Shown here: piece by piece, positions 32,375 through 42,138 of the stretch
Position numbering within the stretch: the first letter of the stretch is position 1
Layout of the letters: every line of letters starts with the position of its first letter
Assembly: GCA_030015575.1 (NCBI GenBank)
Contig: JASDDO010000001.1
Span: forward strand, 516,517,772 to 516,581,771
Length of the DNA stretch: 64,000 bases
From: Agapanthus africanus
Taxonomy: Eukaryota; Streptophyta; Magnoliopsida; Asparagales; Amaryllidaceae
Reading direction: 5' to 3'
Position numbers and translations under genes: made by a program
Notes under the pieces: model-generated
Told to the model about the DNA's origin: nothing
The model's input: only the letters and a program-made list of their open reading frames with translations
The model's database searches: none

Positions 32375-34444
32375 CTATGATTTCCTTTTCTTGTTGCATA
32401 AGTCCTTCAAAATTTTAGCATAAGAAGGGACCTGTTGGACTGCATCCAAGAGAGGGATGTTTATGCTAACCTGTTTAAATAACTCCACAATCTTCTCCAT
32501 TTGTGGAGTTGGTTTATTGGATCTCAACCTGTTTGGAAATGGAATATTTTGAAAATTCGTTGAGTCCAATATTTGTGGAGTAGATTGTGGAGTTGGAACG
32601 GATCCTAGTGTTGGTGTTTTCGTGGAGTGAGATGTGGGTCCGTTCGAAGTAGTAGAAGAAGTAGAGCCTTGTGAAGAATGGAGAACAGGCTCTGACGATG
32701 AAGAAGATGAAGAAGAAGAAGCGGCAGCCGGGGTGTCATCATTAATTCCCACATTATTATGCAACACTCTTCCAGATCTCAATGTGGTCACAGCACTTAC
32801 ATTATGATTTTGTTGTTCATAAGCAACATGTGCGTTGTGTGTGTGACCGGGATTTGGCAATGGTTGAGATGGAAGCTTTCCCTTTTCTCGCTCGCTTAAC
32901 GCGGCATTTAGTTGTGCAATTTGGGCTTCAATTGTTTTGATGCTCTGATCATGTGAAGCAGTGTGTTGCACCAAAGACTGAATGGAAGACTGGATGCTTG
33001 CTGAGAATTGTGTAGATTGTTTTAAAAACGCATCCAAACTTCGTTCTAGCGAGAAAACCTTATCGTTATTTGGCTGAACAAAATTGTTTTGAGGAAAAGA
33101 GTTGTTTGGTACAAAATTGTTCATTTGGTTTTGGTAAGGTTGGGGTTGGAAAGGTTGCTGATATTGAGTTTGTTGAGAGGCTTGTTCTTGTGGAGGAGGC
33201 CTTTGAAAATTGTTATTGCCTTGGAATTGTTGATTTTGATTCCAAGCAAAATTTGGGTGGCTCCTCCAACCAGGATTATAAGTTGAAGAGTATGGATCAA
33301 TTCTTTGTCTTTGCTGAAAGGCAGCATTGACTTGATCTTGTCCTTGAGCAGGTGGATTGTAAGGACACTCTTCAGTAAGATGGGACGGATCCGAACAACA
33401 AGCACAAATAGCGCGTGGGGGTAAAGCAGGGGCAGGAGAAGGCGGTGAGAATTTGCTCTCAATTGCTTCTAGTTTTTTCGTGAGTGCAGCCATTTCGGCC
33501 TTCATTGCAATCGACATATCAAGTTGATGTATGCCTGCCCTAGACTGACCTGATGAAGTAGATGAAGTGGTCTTAGTGCTTTCGCACTGAAGTGTTTGTT
33601 CAGCAAGATCGTCGAGAAATTGCCAAGCTTCCTCGCTCGATTTTGTAAGAAAGTGACCTTGACAAATGGTTTCCAACAACTGCTTAATTGCTGGGTTCAG
33701 TCCTTCATATAAAGTTTGGCAAAGTTGCCAGCTCTCGATACCGTGGTGAGGGCACTGAACAAGAAGGTCCCTAAATCGTTCGAAACACTTCCAAAAAGGT
33801 TCGGAAGGAAGCTGGGAGAATTGATTAATTTCATTTCTAATTCTCGCTATCTTGTGGTGTGGGTAAAACTTTTTAAGAAAAGCCTTAACAAACTCTTCCC
33901 AATTTTTTATGGAATGTGATGCTTTGCTATATAGCCACTTTTCAGCTAGGTCACATAAAGTGAATGGAATGACACGTAGCCTTATAGCATCATCGGAAAG
34001 TTGGGTGGTCTTCATCATTGCGCAAACATTCTGGAATTTGTTAATGAAGATATAAGCATCTTCGGATTCCAGCCCGTAAAATTTGGGCAACATATTGATG
34101 AAGTGGGGTTTAATTTCGAAGTTGTCCCCATTTGGCGGTGGAAGTGAAAGACAAGTGGGAAGTGCGGTGCGGGTGGGATAGAAAAGATCCTGGAGCGCGA
34201 TTCGTTGGGGCGCTTCAACAGGCAGGTGTGGTGGGTTATTCGCACCCAGTTGAGGTGGAATCAGTCCCGAAGTAGGTAAGGGGTTGTTAGGATTGAATCT
34301 CGACATCTCCTTAGAAGATGATGAATTTGAAGATGAAGATAAAGAAGTGGAGAGAATTTCGACTTCGGAGTCGAACGCGTCATCAGTTGGCACTAACGAG
34401 ACACGGACTAAACGGGCGCTAGTGTCCCTAGTCCAACCGGACAT
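32375..34444 (-). CDS. Athila-1 gag, intact frame (689 aa)
   Basis: Starts at ATG 34444 (MSGWTRDTSARL) and is open for 689 codons to TAG. A Ser-rich N-terminal stretch (residues 30-45) is followed by the gag core (about 105-290: PHFINMLPKFYGLESEDAY, AEKWLYSKASHS, EPFWKCFERFRDLL, GLNPAIKQLLETICQGHF). A CX2CX4HX4C knuckle (CACCSDPSHLTEEC) lies near 350-363, then a Gln/Asn/Pro-rich region (about 385-470), a likely coiled coil (about 480-540), the TTLRSGRVL motif (about 580) and a C-terminal block QMEKIVELFKQVSINIPLLDA. It would form the particle. It is the only large intact structural gene in the window. Confidence 0.92.
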   Translation of the reverse strand: MSGWTRDTSARLVRVSLVPTDDAFDSEVEILSTSLSSSSNSSSSKEMSRFNPNNPLPTSGLIPPQLGANNPPHLPVEAPQRIALQDLFYPTRTALPTCLSLPPPNGDNFEIKPHFINMLPKFYGLESEDAYIFINKFQNVCAMMKTTQLSDDAIRLRVIPFTLCDLAEKWLYSKASHSIKNWEEFVKAFLKKFYPHHKIARIRNEINQFSQLPSEPFWKCFERFRDLLVQCPHHGIESWQLCQTLYEGLNPAIKQLLETICQGHFLTKSSEEAWQFLDDLAEQTLQCESTKTTSSTSSGQSRAGIHQLDMSIAMKAEMAALTKKLEAIESKFSPPSPAPALPPRAICACCSDPSHLTEECPYNPPAQGQDQVNAAFQQRQRIDPYSSTYNPGWRSHPNFAWNQNQQFQGNNNFQRPPPQEQASQQTQYQQPFQPQPYQNQMNNFVPNNSFPQNNFVQPNNDKVFSLERSLDAFLKQSTQFSASIQSSIQSLVQHTASHDQSIKTIEAQIAQLNAALSEREKGKLPSQPLPNPGHTHNAHVAYEQQNHNVSAVTTLRSGRVLHNNVGINDDTPAAASSSSSSSSSEPVLHSSQGSTSSTTSNGPTSHSTKTPTLGSVPTPQSTPQILDSTNFQNIPFPNRLRSNKPTPQMEKIVELFKQVSINIPLLDAVQQVPSYAKILKDLCNKKRKS

Positions 34445-35616
34445 ACACTAACGAGGTATAGTGTAGTCAAAAAGTAGAAGGTGGGGGTAAGAAAATGTCA
34501 ATGAGAGAATGTGGGTGAAAGTTTGGTGCAATGGATTTGTAGCGACTAAATGGCAAGTTTTTGTGTAAAAAAATTTTGTTTTGTGGTTTTTTTTTTATAT
34601 AAAGATTTTTGCAAAAGATTTTTTATGGAGCTACAAACACACTTTCAAGCAATCACAATTTGACTATGCGCAATCAAGCCTAGAGCTAAGGTCTCCTAAC
34701 TCAACTAGACCGCTCCTAACTGATCCAAAGGACAAGTTATGAGATATCCCTCGAATCGCCTCTTCACCGCCAATTATGGCCAGGTAACCACAAGTAAAGA
34801 AAGGAGGGATCCGCTCACGAATTACCGTGAGACGGGCCTTTTAAAATTACCTTTCCTACTTGTCTAGCCTAGGCACCACAAAGTCTGATTTAGATAAATG
34901 ACCGATTGCCCACAACCTTCCTTTTTCCTATTGAGCGCGACAGTCCTTATTGGCTGAGTCTAAATATTTTTTAATTAACTCGAGAGTTGATGCAAATGCT
35001 TTTTATGATTTTTGGGGTCTTAGGAAGGGTAATGAAATCCCCACCCAATCTGGATTGGTGTTATAGCCCCTTAAAAGTCCGTTTCAAAAATGCAAAGCAC
35101 ACAAAAATCCAAAACACTTGCCAAATTTTTTTTTTATTTGCGGCGCAAAGAATCCTGCACAAGATTGATTTATTGAAAAGGGGAAAGAAGTTTTGCGCAA
35201 AGAACCCTGCAGGAAAAAAATTTCTTTTAAAGGAGCACAAGGGGTTACAAAGAAGGTAACAAATACTCACAGAGGGATTTGAGGTGATGACGTCAGCAAG
35301 TCGCGGCGGAAGCGCGGTCAAAGGCACCAAACTGCGGCGGTTCCGTGGTCTAATGGTCGGTTCAGATCTCAAAAATTTTGTTCTGTGCTGTTGTGGTTCT
35401 CCTCTGTCTTTTCAGATCTACTGTTTGTTGTTTTGCTCACTGGGTTGCTCCAGATCTGAATCTGTTCGTCTTTCCGTTCCTGCATAATTCGCACAAAAAC
35501 CTTTCAAAAAATAACAAGATGATTTTTTTTATATTTTTATATTTTTCAGTTTTTATGATTTTTTTTTTCAATTTTTAACTAACCCGAAATTACAAAAATA
35601 AAATAGCTATCGTTAT
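34445..35616 (-). other. Athila-1 5' leader
   Basis: Untranslated region between primer site and gag, 1.17 kb. No supported gene. Shares GGCCAGGTAA (34780 area), TTGAGCGCGACAGTCC (34932 area) and AAGAATCCTGCA (35147 area) with Athila-2. Contains a GC-rich island with GCGGCGGTTCCGTGG at 35334-35348. Confidence 0.75.
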
Positions 35617-35633
35617 CCCCGGCAACGGCGTCA
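35617..35633 (-). other. Primer binding site, tRNA-Asp type
   Basis: The + strand reads CCCCGGCAACGGCGTCA, the tRNA-Asp 3' end with one difference (C to T before the final CA). Two bases separate it from the LTR, exactly as in Athila-2. Confidence 0.9.
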
Positions 35634-35635
35634 TT

Positions 35636-37017
35636 TGATTGTTGGAGATTTTAGTGCGTATGCACGTTTTGAATCAAAGAATAAGAATTACCGCAATCAA
35701 TAACGGTGTCGCTTGGTAGCTAGCCGGTTGAGTACGAGTCAGTCCACAGGGAAAACGTGTTCTTTTCTATTTGTTTTAACGAGTCAATTCCTATTTGTGG
35801 TAGGTTTTGAATTTTTATAAAAACTAAGATTGAATTTTATTTAGATTAAAACCTTGCTAGGGTTAGGATTAGGTTAGTTTGGAAAGTTAATTCTACTCAC
35901 TGCTTTCTTTGCCCTAATTAAGAACATAGGTGCTAGGGTAATAATTAACAAAGGGGATTAGCACGACTGGGAAGAAACATAGTTTCTTCCTTTTGGTCCT
36001 TGTTCGTCCTTTCTTAATTCTTAGCCTTAACCTCTATCTAAATCAACCATGCCCGGTCTGACTAGGGAATCACCACTATCTCGTAGGATAGGGTGCCGTA
36101 GCGAGCGGTGGATGATTGATTTACATAGAGTCCTAATTTAATATATTATAAGAGAAAGAAAGGAGTGAGAGATTTCCATCTCTCAAATCTACCCAATCCT
36201 AACCCTAACAAGTGAGGAACTACTCACTCATTAGGGAAATTGCGACAAAATTCATTTTTTATAATTTTCTGTTTAAGAAGCTAATTAACTTGCAAATAAA
36301 TAAGGCAGGTAAAAAAATTGCAGATAAGAAGAACACAAAATAAAAAGAAAAGCAACTTACTTTATTGATACCTCTTGACGATTACAATGGAATGAAATTT
36401 TAGGCTATAATTAAAAAGAGGCATGCCCTTAAAGAGGCTGTAGGTTTTCCTATTTATAGATAGAAGAAACCCTAGGGTTTATATCGGATCCACATCTAGA
36501 ATTACAAAACTACCCTGAGAAACCTGGTCAACGCACTGACACCCACCGACAAGATGCACCGACACATGCTCAGCACGGCCGCGGAACCGCTGCCATAAGG
36601 AGGGTTCTCTGGCTCTTTTTCTCTGGGTTGCTTCATGTTGCTATTTGCTTCTGTTTTCTTTACTTGGTTTCTCAGAACATCTTCTATTTTCTTCCAGATT
36701 TCCACAGTGCTGAATGTTGTGGACTTTTACCGTTAGCTTCGCGTTAAAGTCTTGAATCTTTGTGCTGCCCTTGTACTTTGTGTATTGAACTGTTTGCTGA
36801 TCTTCGTTTGTTTCTCGAACTGGTAGGCGGCATCTTGCAGATTCATCTATTTGTTAGTCGTAGTCTCACATTTGTAGCGTCTTTTCACAATTTTCACTGT
36901 ATTGTTTCGAGAACTTGTAACCTGCAACTATTTAGCGTACATGGATCAAAAGCACCTATTTATTTGCAATATGATTAAGAATGGGGAATATAATAATGCA
37001 AATTTCTGATATGAACA
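35636..37017 (-). repeat. 5' LTR of Athila-1 (1382 bp)
   Basis: TGATTGTTGG...ATATGAACA, TATA CTATAAATAG on the - strand at 36450-36459, GC-rich GGCCGCGGAACCGC at 36577-36590. It differs from the 3' LTR mainly by point changes and a deletion of about 16 bp near 36320. Confidence 0.95.
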
Positions 37018-37130
37018 GGACATTTCGGTCCCTTGTCACCGTTTTTGAGGCGAATATTAGTTTAGGGACATTTCAATCCTTTGTCGCCGTTTTTTAGGCG
37101 AATATTAGTTTAGGGACATTTCGGTCCTAT
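37018..37130. repeat. 48-bp tandem repeat, right part
   Basis: After the TSD the interrupted repeat continues: units with GGCGAATATTAGTTTAGGG and TTTCGGTCC/TTTCAATCC occur at about 37050 and 37098, spaced about 48 bp. With the left part this gives at least three units. The unit lies at the edge of the Tat-like tail sequence. Confidence 0.8.
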
Positions 37131-38930
37131 TTTCATCTTGCGCGCACGTGTGTTTGTTACATGACGAAGTGAACAGTGTTGACATGGAATGTGCCCAATT
37201 TAGGGCAGGCATGCACATCAATTTGGAAGTGCATCAACGAAAGAAGTTGTTGATCGTCGGGACCCGCCACCTCTCTGAAGACGTTGAAAAATTACAACGA
37301 CATGTATCAGAGATGTGAAGATATGTACCCTTGAACCAATTCCCGTATTTGAGGGAAAAAGGGGTTATGGTGAACCTAAGAATCGTTAGTCATATTTGAG
37401 ACTAAGATTATCTTAGGAGGTATGGGATGAAGATCGGTTTGGATATCAGAAACATAAGCTTAGCCAATTTAGGCTAAGATTGGATTTTGGGTTTTGAACT
37501 TAGGTTATATGTTCCTTTAGTTCAAAAATATTTTGTTTGGTTTAAGGACCGTTAATCTAGTTTGAGATTAAGATTAACTTAAACATATGAGTGTTTGGGC
37601 TCAATTTATTTTTAACTAAGGATACGTTAGTTTTATTTGAGACTAAGAACAACTTAGCAGTATTTAAGGATCACCAAATTTTTAGTTAAGATCTAACAAC
37701 AGAGCATTTGGGCTCAGTTGCAATTGATTTCAAAGGAACTTAGCCAATTTGGGTTTGGTCTGCTCAGTCTTCTTTTTATTGCAGAAGTGCTGAGTATTTG
37801 TTTGGAGCTCTGGTGCTCACATGTGTATCATGTGAGGCGCTCAGACATGGGCGCTACCCAATAAGTGCTAAGCACTTGGCCGTTTTGGCTGTATATGAAG
37901 TGCTAAGCACTTTTGTATAGCGCCCACGTGAGAAGCACGTGAGGCGCTGGGCACTACTTTAGGCGCCTACGTGAGGAGCACGTGAGGTGCTAACCTTCTA
38001 TTGGGTAGGGACCTTTTGGGCGCTCACATGTTTTTCACGTGAGGCGCTGCAATAGTGCTAAGCACAAACTTTCTCTGTTACTCACGTGTGTTTCATGTGA
38101 GATACTATGTTTTTGGAGATTTAATCTCTGTTGATATTTTTTAGAAAACTTAAATATCTGTTAATGGTATTTTGACCATTAACGATCACCAAGATCATTA
38201 TTTTGAGGACCTGGGATCATGTTCTTTAAGAACTAAGTCCTTGATTTGAAGAAACTAAGTTCCTGGAGTATTATGAACTCCGTGTTTTCTGTGGTCATGT
38301 TTTCAGAGAAGTTAAACCTCTTTTAATGGTGTTTTGACCATTAAAGATCATCAATATCACTATTTTGAGGATCTTGGATCGGGTTATTTAAGAACTAAGT
38401 TCTTGTTTTTAAGGAACTAAGTTCCTGGAGTATTATGAAATCCATGTTTTTCATATTCTTCTTTGTTCTTATCTGAATCTATGATTCTCAAGAACAAGAT
38501 CTTCCCGATAAGAATTAAATTTTCAACTTATGGAAGACTTGTCTTGTGGATCTCAGATCCAGAGAAAAAACTAAGTTCTTTAAGAAGGGTTAAACCCTTA
38601 GATATGGCATGTTAGGTAAAGGAGATATTTTGATCTCTTCTTTTTTCTCTAGCTAGGGTTTTTAGGAGGGAGATCTTCTTCTTTGAGAGAACTAAATTCT
38701 CTGTTGTTTTGAGAGCCTTCTGTATTTTTACAGAAGCTTATCCGGGGATGGTCTCTTCCTTATTTAGAAAGAGGCATCATTGGTCGTTGGGACCCACTAT
38801 CTCTCCGACGACGCTGAGGGATTACAACGCCATATATCGAACGTGTGGAGGGATGTACCCTTTGAACCATGTCCCATTCATCAGGGGGAAGAACATGTTA
38901 GAGCTTAAATTTCTGGCTGCTTGAAAAAGG
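37131..38930 (-). repeat. Third inverted Tat-like LTR module, rearranged
   Basis: 37190-37450 is the inverted match of 9960-10270; 37495-37750 resembles 22210-22440. The hairpin array (37790-38100) has AGTGCTAAGCACTT and pairs such as TCACATG/CATGTGA. The palindrome chain (38100-38720) has AATGGTATTTTGACCATT units and AGGAACT-A-AGTTCCT at 38412-38426. After CAGAAGCTTA (38735) the expected TATA and U3-like chain is replaced by 38750-38890, which resembles 37260-37370 instead. So the module is rearranged or recombinant. No gene. Confidence 0.65.
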
Positions 38931-39016
38931 TTTTTTTGCGTTCGCGCACGTGTTGGACGCACGTGCGTTGCATGTGGTGCGCATGTGGCGGGTGCACATG
39001 CGTCGTACGTGGCACT
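38931..39016. other. GC-rich CACGTG/GCACGT stretch
   Basis: Short G/T- and C/G-rich sequence with GCGCACGTG and GGACGCACGTGCG, next to the start of the copia LTR. It may be the last remnant of the Tat-like array. Confidence 0.5.
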
Positions 39017-41010
39017 TGTTGGATATGTATGCCCTAGAGGCCATTATTGTATAGTACTAGTTTGTATATTACATTTTGGATGCTTGGGATATATACATGG
39101 ATTGACGACAGTCTTGCTCGATATTGTAGTATGCTACTTGGTTTGTATCTATCTTAATATGTGTATATGTTTCTTTTAACATATTGCTAATACATATTGA
39201 TGGAGCCCTTAGGATTTTTGCTTGACTGCCAGTATTGTGATGGCAATCACACTAGTGGGGGCTGGGTAGTCTATAAGCGCATCCTTATACAGGTCCCTAG
39301 TCGTAGGATTATCGAGACAGGGCATCGATACTCCAGAGTAGACCAGTGCATACGCTTCTCATCCCAGCAGGGGAGATGGTCTATCGCACAGCCATCAATA
39401 CGTCGTACTGGAGATAGTATGCAGGTGCTCGTTAGGTTACGAGTACACTGGACAGAACTCATCGGGAACTGTTGGTTGGTATTATACCTATCGTCAGGTA
39501 GCAGTTCCCAGGTGACATGAGTACAGCTTAGTCCGTTGACTTGACACTGCTACTTCGCCTCAAGTGTGTTCCCACTGTTCTTTGATTGCTACCCTACCAC
39601 GGCTCTATTGAGGCGTGCAAACAGGTAGTAGTTGGGTGCAGTCCCGAAACACTTGGAGGCAATGGCGGTTAGACAGGATTCGTCTCTCCCGGTATTGGGG
39701 GTTGATATCGCGCTGTGTTTAGGAGAGCCATTACACAAAGTCCCTAGCCAGGGCATGTGAGATTTACTGGTAGGGTTTTCCAATAGTTTCTCAGGGTGTT
39801 CTGGGCTACACTCCGACACGACTTATACCGCTATTAGGAGACTGACGTTTACCACCCCCCTAGGCCCGATATGCGATACTCTTAGACGAACAGACCGGAC
39901 TGTATGGAGATTGTCACAGATAGGCTCAGTAGGAGTTTGGATGAGCTTGCTCGTCGACCTTCTTATCGACAGATACCTGGGTAGCCGTTACGCACAGCTA
40001 GTGCCACTGATGTGCTTGTGGTTAAACCCACTACCAGAGTACTGTCGAGTCTTTAGAGTCCCACACAGAGGGTTTCCCAGCTTCGGGCGAAACGAGTAGA
40101 GGTCGTGTGGTTTTACGACAGGCTTCAATCACATACGTGTACTTGTGCGCATGTGGTGTTCGAGTGGACAATACTAGTGGGCTTTGGTTTAAGCCGGATC
40201 CTAGTATTTGATTATTGGATTAGCTTCATCTCATTGTATTCGTGTTTCTTATGTATATACGGTTGAGAGGGGCATAGGAGGAGACACCTTATTAAGGTTT
40301 TGACCATTGACTTAATTAAAACCATAATGAGATGGAGGAAATTGTTTACTAATTTTTATTAGAGATAATTGTGTCATGGCTAATTGGTTTGACCATTTGA
40401 CTATGTTGACTATTGTTGACTTAGATATTTTTGTTGAGCACAAGATATTTTGTTTAGCATTAATTGTGACATGATAATGGTCAAATCAAAGGAGCCATCA
40501 CAATTATCCTAATAAAACTTATTTTTCTCTTTCCTCAAAAGAGAGCTCTCTTCATTATTCTTACTCTCATTCTCTTTCATGGTTCTCTCCTCCCCCCTCT
40601 CTCAAACCCTAGTGTATCATGTGTTGATAATCAAGGGTTAATGAGACCAAGCCACTCAAATTATACTCTACTCACTCTAGTCTACTTAGATTAGCAAGCT
40701 AAGTATTCTAGTTACCTCAAGTTGGAGGTTTAGCTCAAGATTGGAGCTCTCAGGTGAATCATCATTGACACAAGGAGGCTGAAGTTCAAGCACGATCCAT
40801 ACTTTCATCGAGGAGCTTAAGGAGGGGATCAATGACCCGAAAGACTTGTTTTCTTTAGGTATACTTTCTATCATTGTAGATAGAACCTTAATTGGCTAGC
40901 TAGGTTTATGGCCGGTTTTTGTGTTATCCTAGCGCCAAGTTTTGATCGTAGTAAAATTTTGTTCCGCATTTGGCCACGGAAGTTGGTCGGGACGCTAGCG
41001 TAACCCTTCA
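39017..41010 (+). repeat. LTR of Copia-1 (1994 bp)
   Basis: Starts TGTTGGATATGTATGCCC and ends GTAACCCTTCA, directly followed by a tRNA-Met type primer site, so this is a 5' LTR on the + strand. The opening TGCCCTAGAGG resembles that of Angela/BARE-type copia LTRs. It shares its layout with the Copia-2 LTR (57973-60094): GAGCCCTTAGGAT, CGATACTCCAGAGTAGA, CCATTACACAAAG (inverted frame near 39733) and AAGCCGGATCCTAGTAT. No open frame here is supported as a gene. Confidence 0.85.
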
Positions 41011-41023
41011 TAGTATCAGAGCC
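41011..41023 (+). other. Primer binding site of Copia-1, tRNA-Met type
   Basis: TAGTATCAGAGCC differs from the common TGGTATCAGAGCC site by one G-to-A change. It abuts the LTR end. Confidence 0.85.
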
Positions 41024-42138
41024 AACCCACAAACCCTACTAGCTAGTTTGCACAAAAATTTCCGAATCGTATTTCCATTTTGGTGTGCTTGCTGTCGAAT
41101 TTTAAAGTTGTTTATAAAAAAATTTTTAGGCATCTTAAAAATATGTGCAAGCAAAACTATAGCTGTGAAAAAAAATTAGGCACATAACTCTAAAATTCGG
41201 CGGTGGAACCAGAGCAAAATGGCACATTTTACGGCGGTTCCGCCGCTCATTTTGGGCTACAGTGCCCGAAATTTTTTCTGGGGCTTTAGTTCATGGAAAT
41301 ATGATTTTTTATTTATTTATAGTTTTGGCCCAGATTTGTTTGAAGTCTCTATTTGCCTTTGGGGCCAATTTGGGAAAGTTTAGTCGATCGAAATTTTAAA
41401 ATACGTATTTTGTTAACAGTACATTCACTTTTATCTGCGACCGTGAATGTCAATTGATCGGTAAACTCGTCTGATTGCTATATGTTCTTTTAGACGGGTT
41501 TGCGAACGTGACATTCGCGTTGATGTTTTGTGCTTGTGCTATGATTATGGTTGGATAGTCGTGGTGGATAGCATGTGATGCAATGTTAGTAGTACAGTTT
41601 ATATTCATTTGTACATTTGATATTGCGGGGAGAGCGTCCGACATGTGGACCGCCATCTTTACCGGGTTGTATATTATTTTGGGGCACGACCGGGTTGAGG
41701 TCGATGTCACCATTTGTACATATTATTTTCTTTTTCTGTACTAGGATTACGCCGCGGTGGAGTGCACGAATAGCCGGGTTCTAGAAGGCAACAAGCCCGC
41801 ATCTCATGGCGTCGAGACGGAGGGGGCTTCATTCTAGAATTGGCGGGCTATTCGCCGCACTCGTAGGGGGTATAGGATGACCCACGGTGGAGTGCCCAAG
41901 TTACCGGATTCTGTGAAGTGCTGGGTGGCCCATTCACATTGTTGCAGGGGGCTGCCTCACTTCTGGGATTGGCGGGTAACTTGCCGCGCTCGTATGGGTC
42001 CAGGTTTTCATTGCACAGGCTATCCACACGACCGGGAATGTCGGGTTTTATTTGCGGCTCAAATGAAACCCGAGGCTCCAAGATTATCCACCATTCTGTA
42101 TTATTGGCTGAGATTCTGTGATGTTGATTATTATCATG
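41024..42138 (+). other. Copia-1 5' leader with hairpins
   Basis: No gene seen in 1.1 kb. The leader holds a series of hairpins: ACATTCAC/GTGAATGT (41421-41450), AAACTCGTCT/AGACGGGTTT (41463-41501), GCGAA/TTCGC (41502-41518), and two long repeated hairpins (41760-41862, 41890-41991). A GC-rich palindrome CGGCGGTTCCGCCG lies at 41232-41245. Long untranslated leaders are usual in Angela-type copia elements. The leader is cut at 42138 by a solo LTR and resumes at 46071. Confidence 0.75.
41760..41991 (+). repeat. Tandem pair of covarying hairpins
   Basis: Copy 1: outer stem GAGTGC (41760-41765) with GCACTC (41857-41862), inner stem GAATAGCC (41768-41775) with GGCTATTC (41846-41853), TTCTAGAA on both sides, and AAGCCC/GGGCTT near the tip. 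Copy 2, 130 bp later: GAGTGC (41890-41895) with GCGCTC (41986-41991, one G-U pair), and inner stem AAGTTACC (41898-41905) with GGTAACTT (41975-41982). The inner stem sequence differs but pairing is perfect in both. Confidence 0.85.

Larger units (their letters stand above)
24413..37017 (-). mobile_element. Athila-1: nearly complete Athila-type Ty3/gypsy element (12.6 kb)
   Basis: LTRs at 24413-25809 and 35636-37017 both start TGATTGTTGG and end TGAACA on the + strand. An exact TSD GGACA (24408-24412 and 37018-37022) flanks the element. A tRNA-Asp primer site lies 2 bp inside the right LTR. On the - strand the order is leader, gag, protease, RT-RNase H-integrase, spacer, env-like ORF, long non-coding tail, polypurine tract and LTR, the usual Athila plan. 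By eye the LTRs differ at about 3% of sites in the first 150 bp. Coding lesions are few: one TAG, one frameshift, an env frameshift and one RNase H substitution. Confidence 0.95.

Noticed and set aside
32375..32377. Programmed stop-codon readthrough between gag and protease
   Set aside because: Athila-2 has a sense codon (CAA) at this place and one C-to-T change from CAG would give TAG, so a lesion is more likely.
39197..39520. 107-codon frame in the Copia-1 LTR
   Set aside because: It lies wholly within the LTR and the matching Copia-2 LTR does not keep it open.
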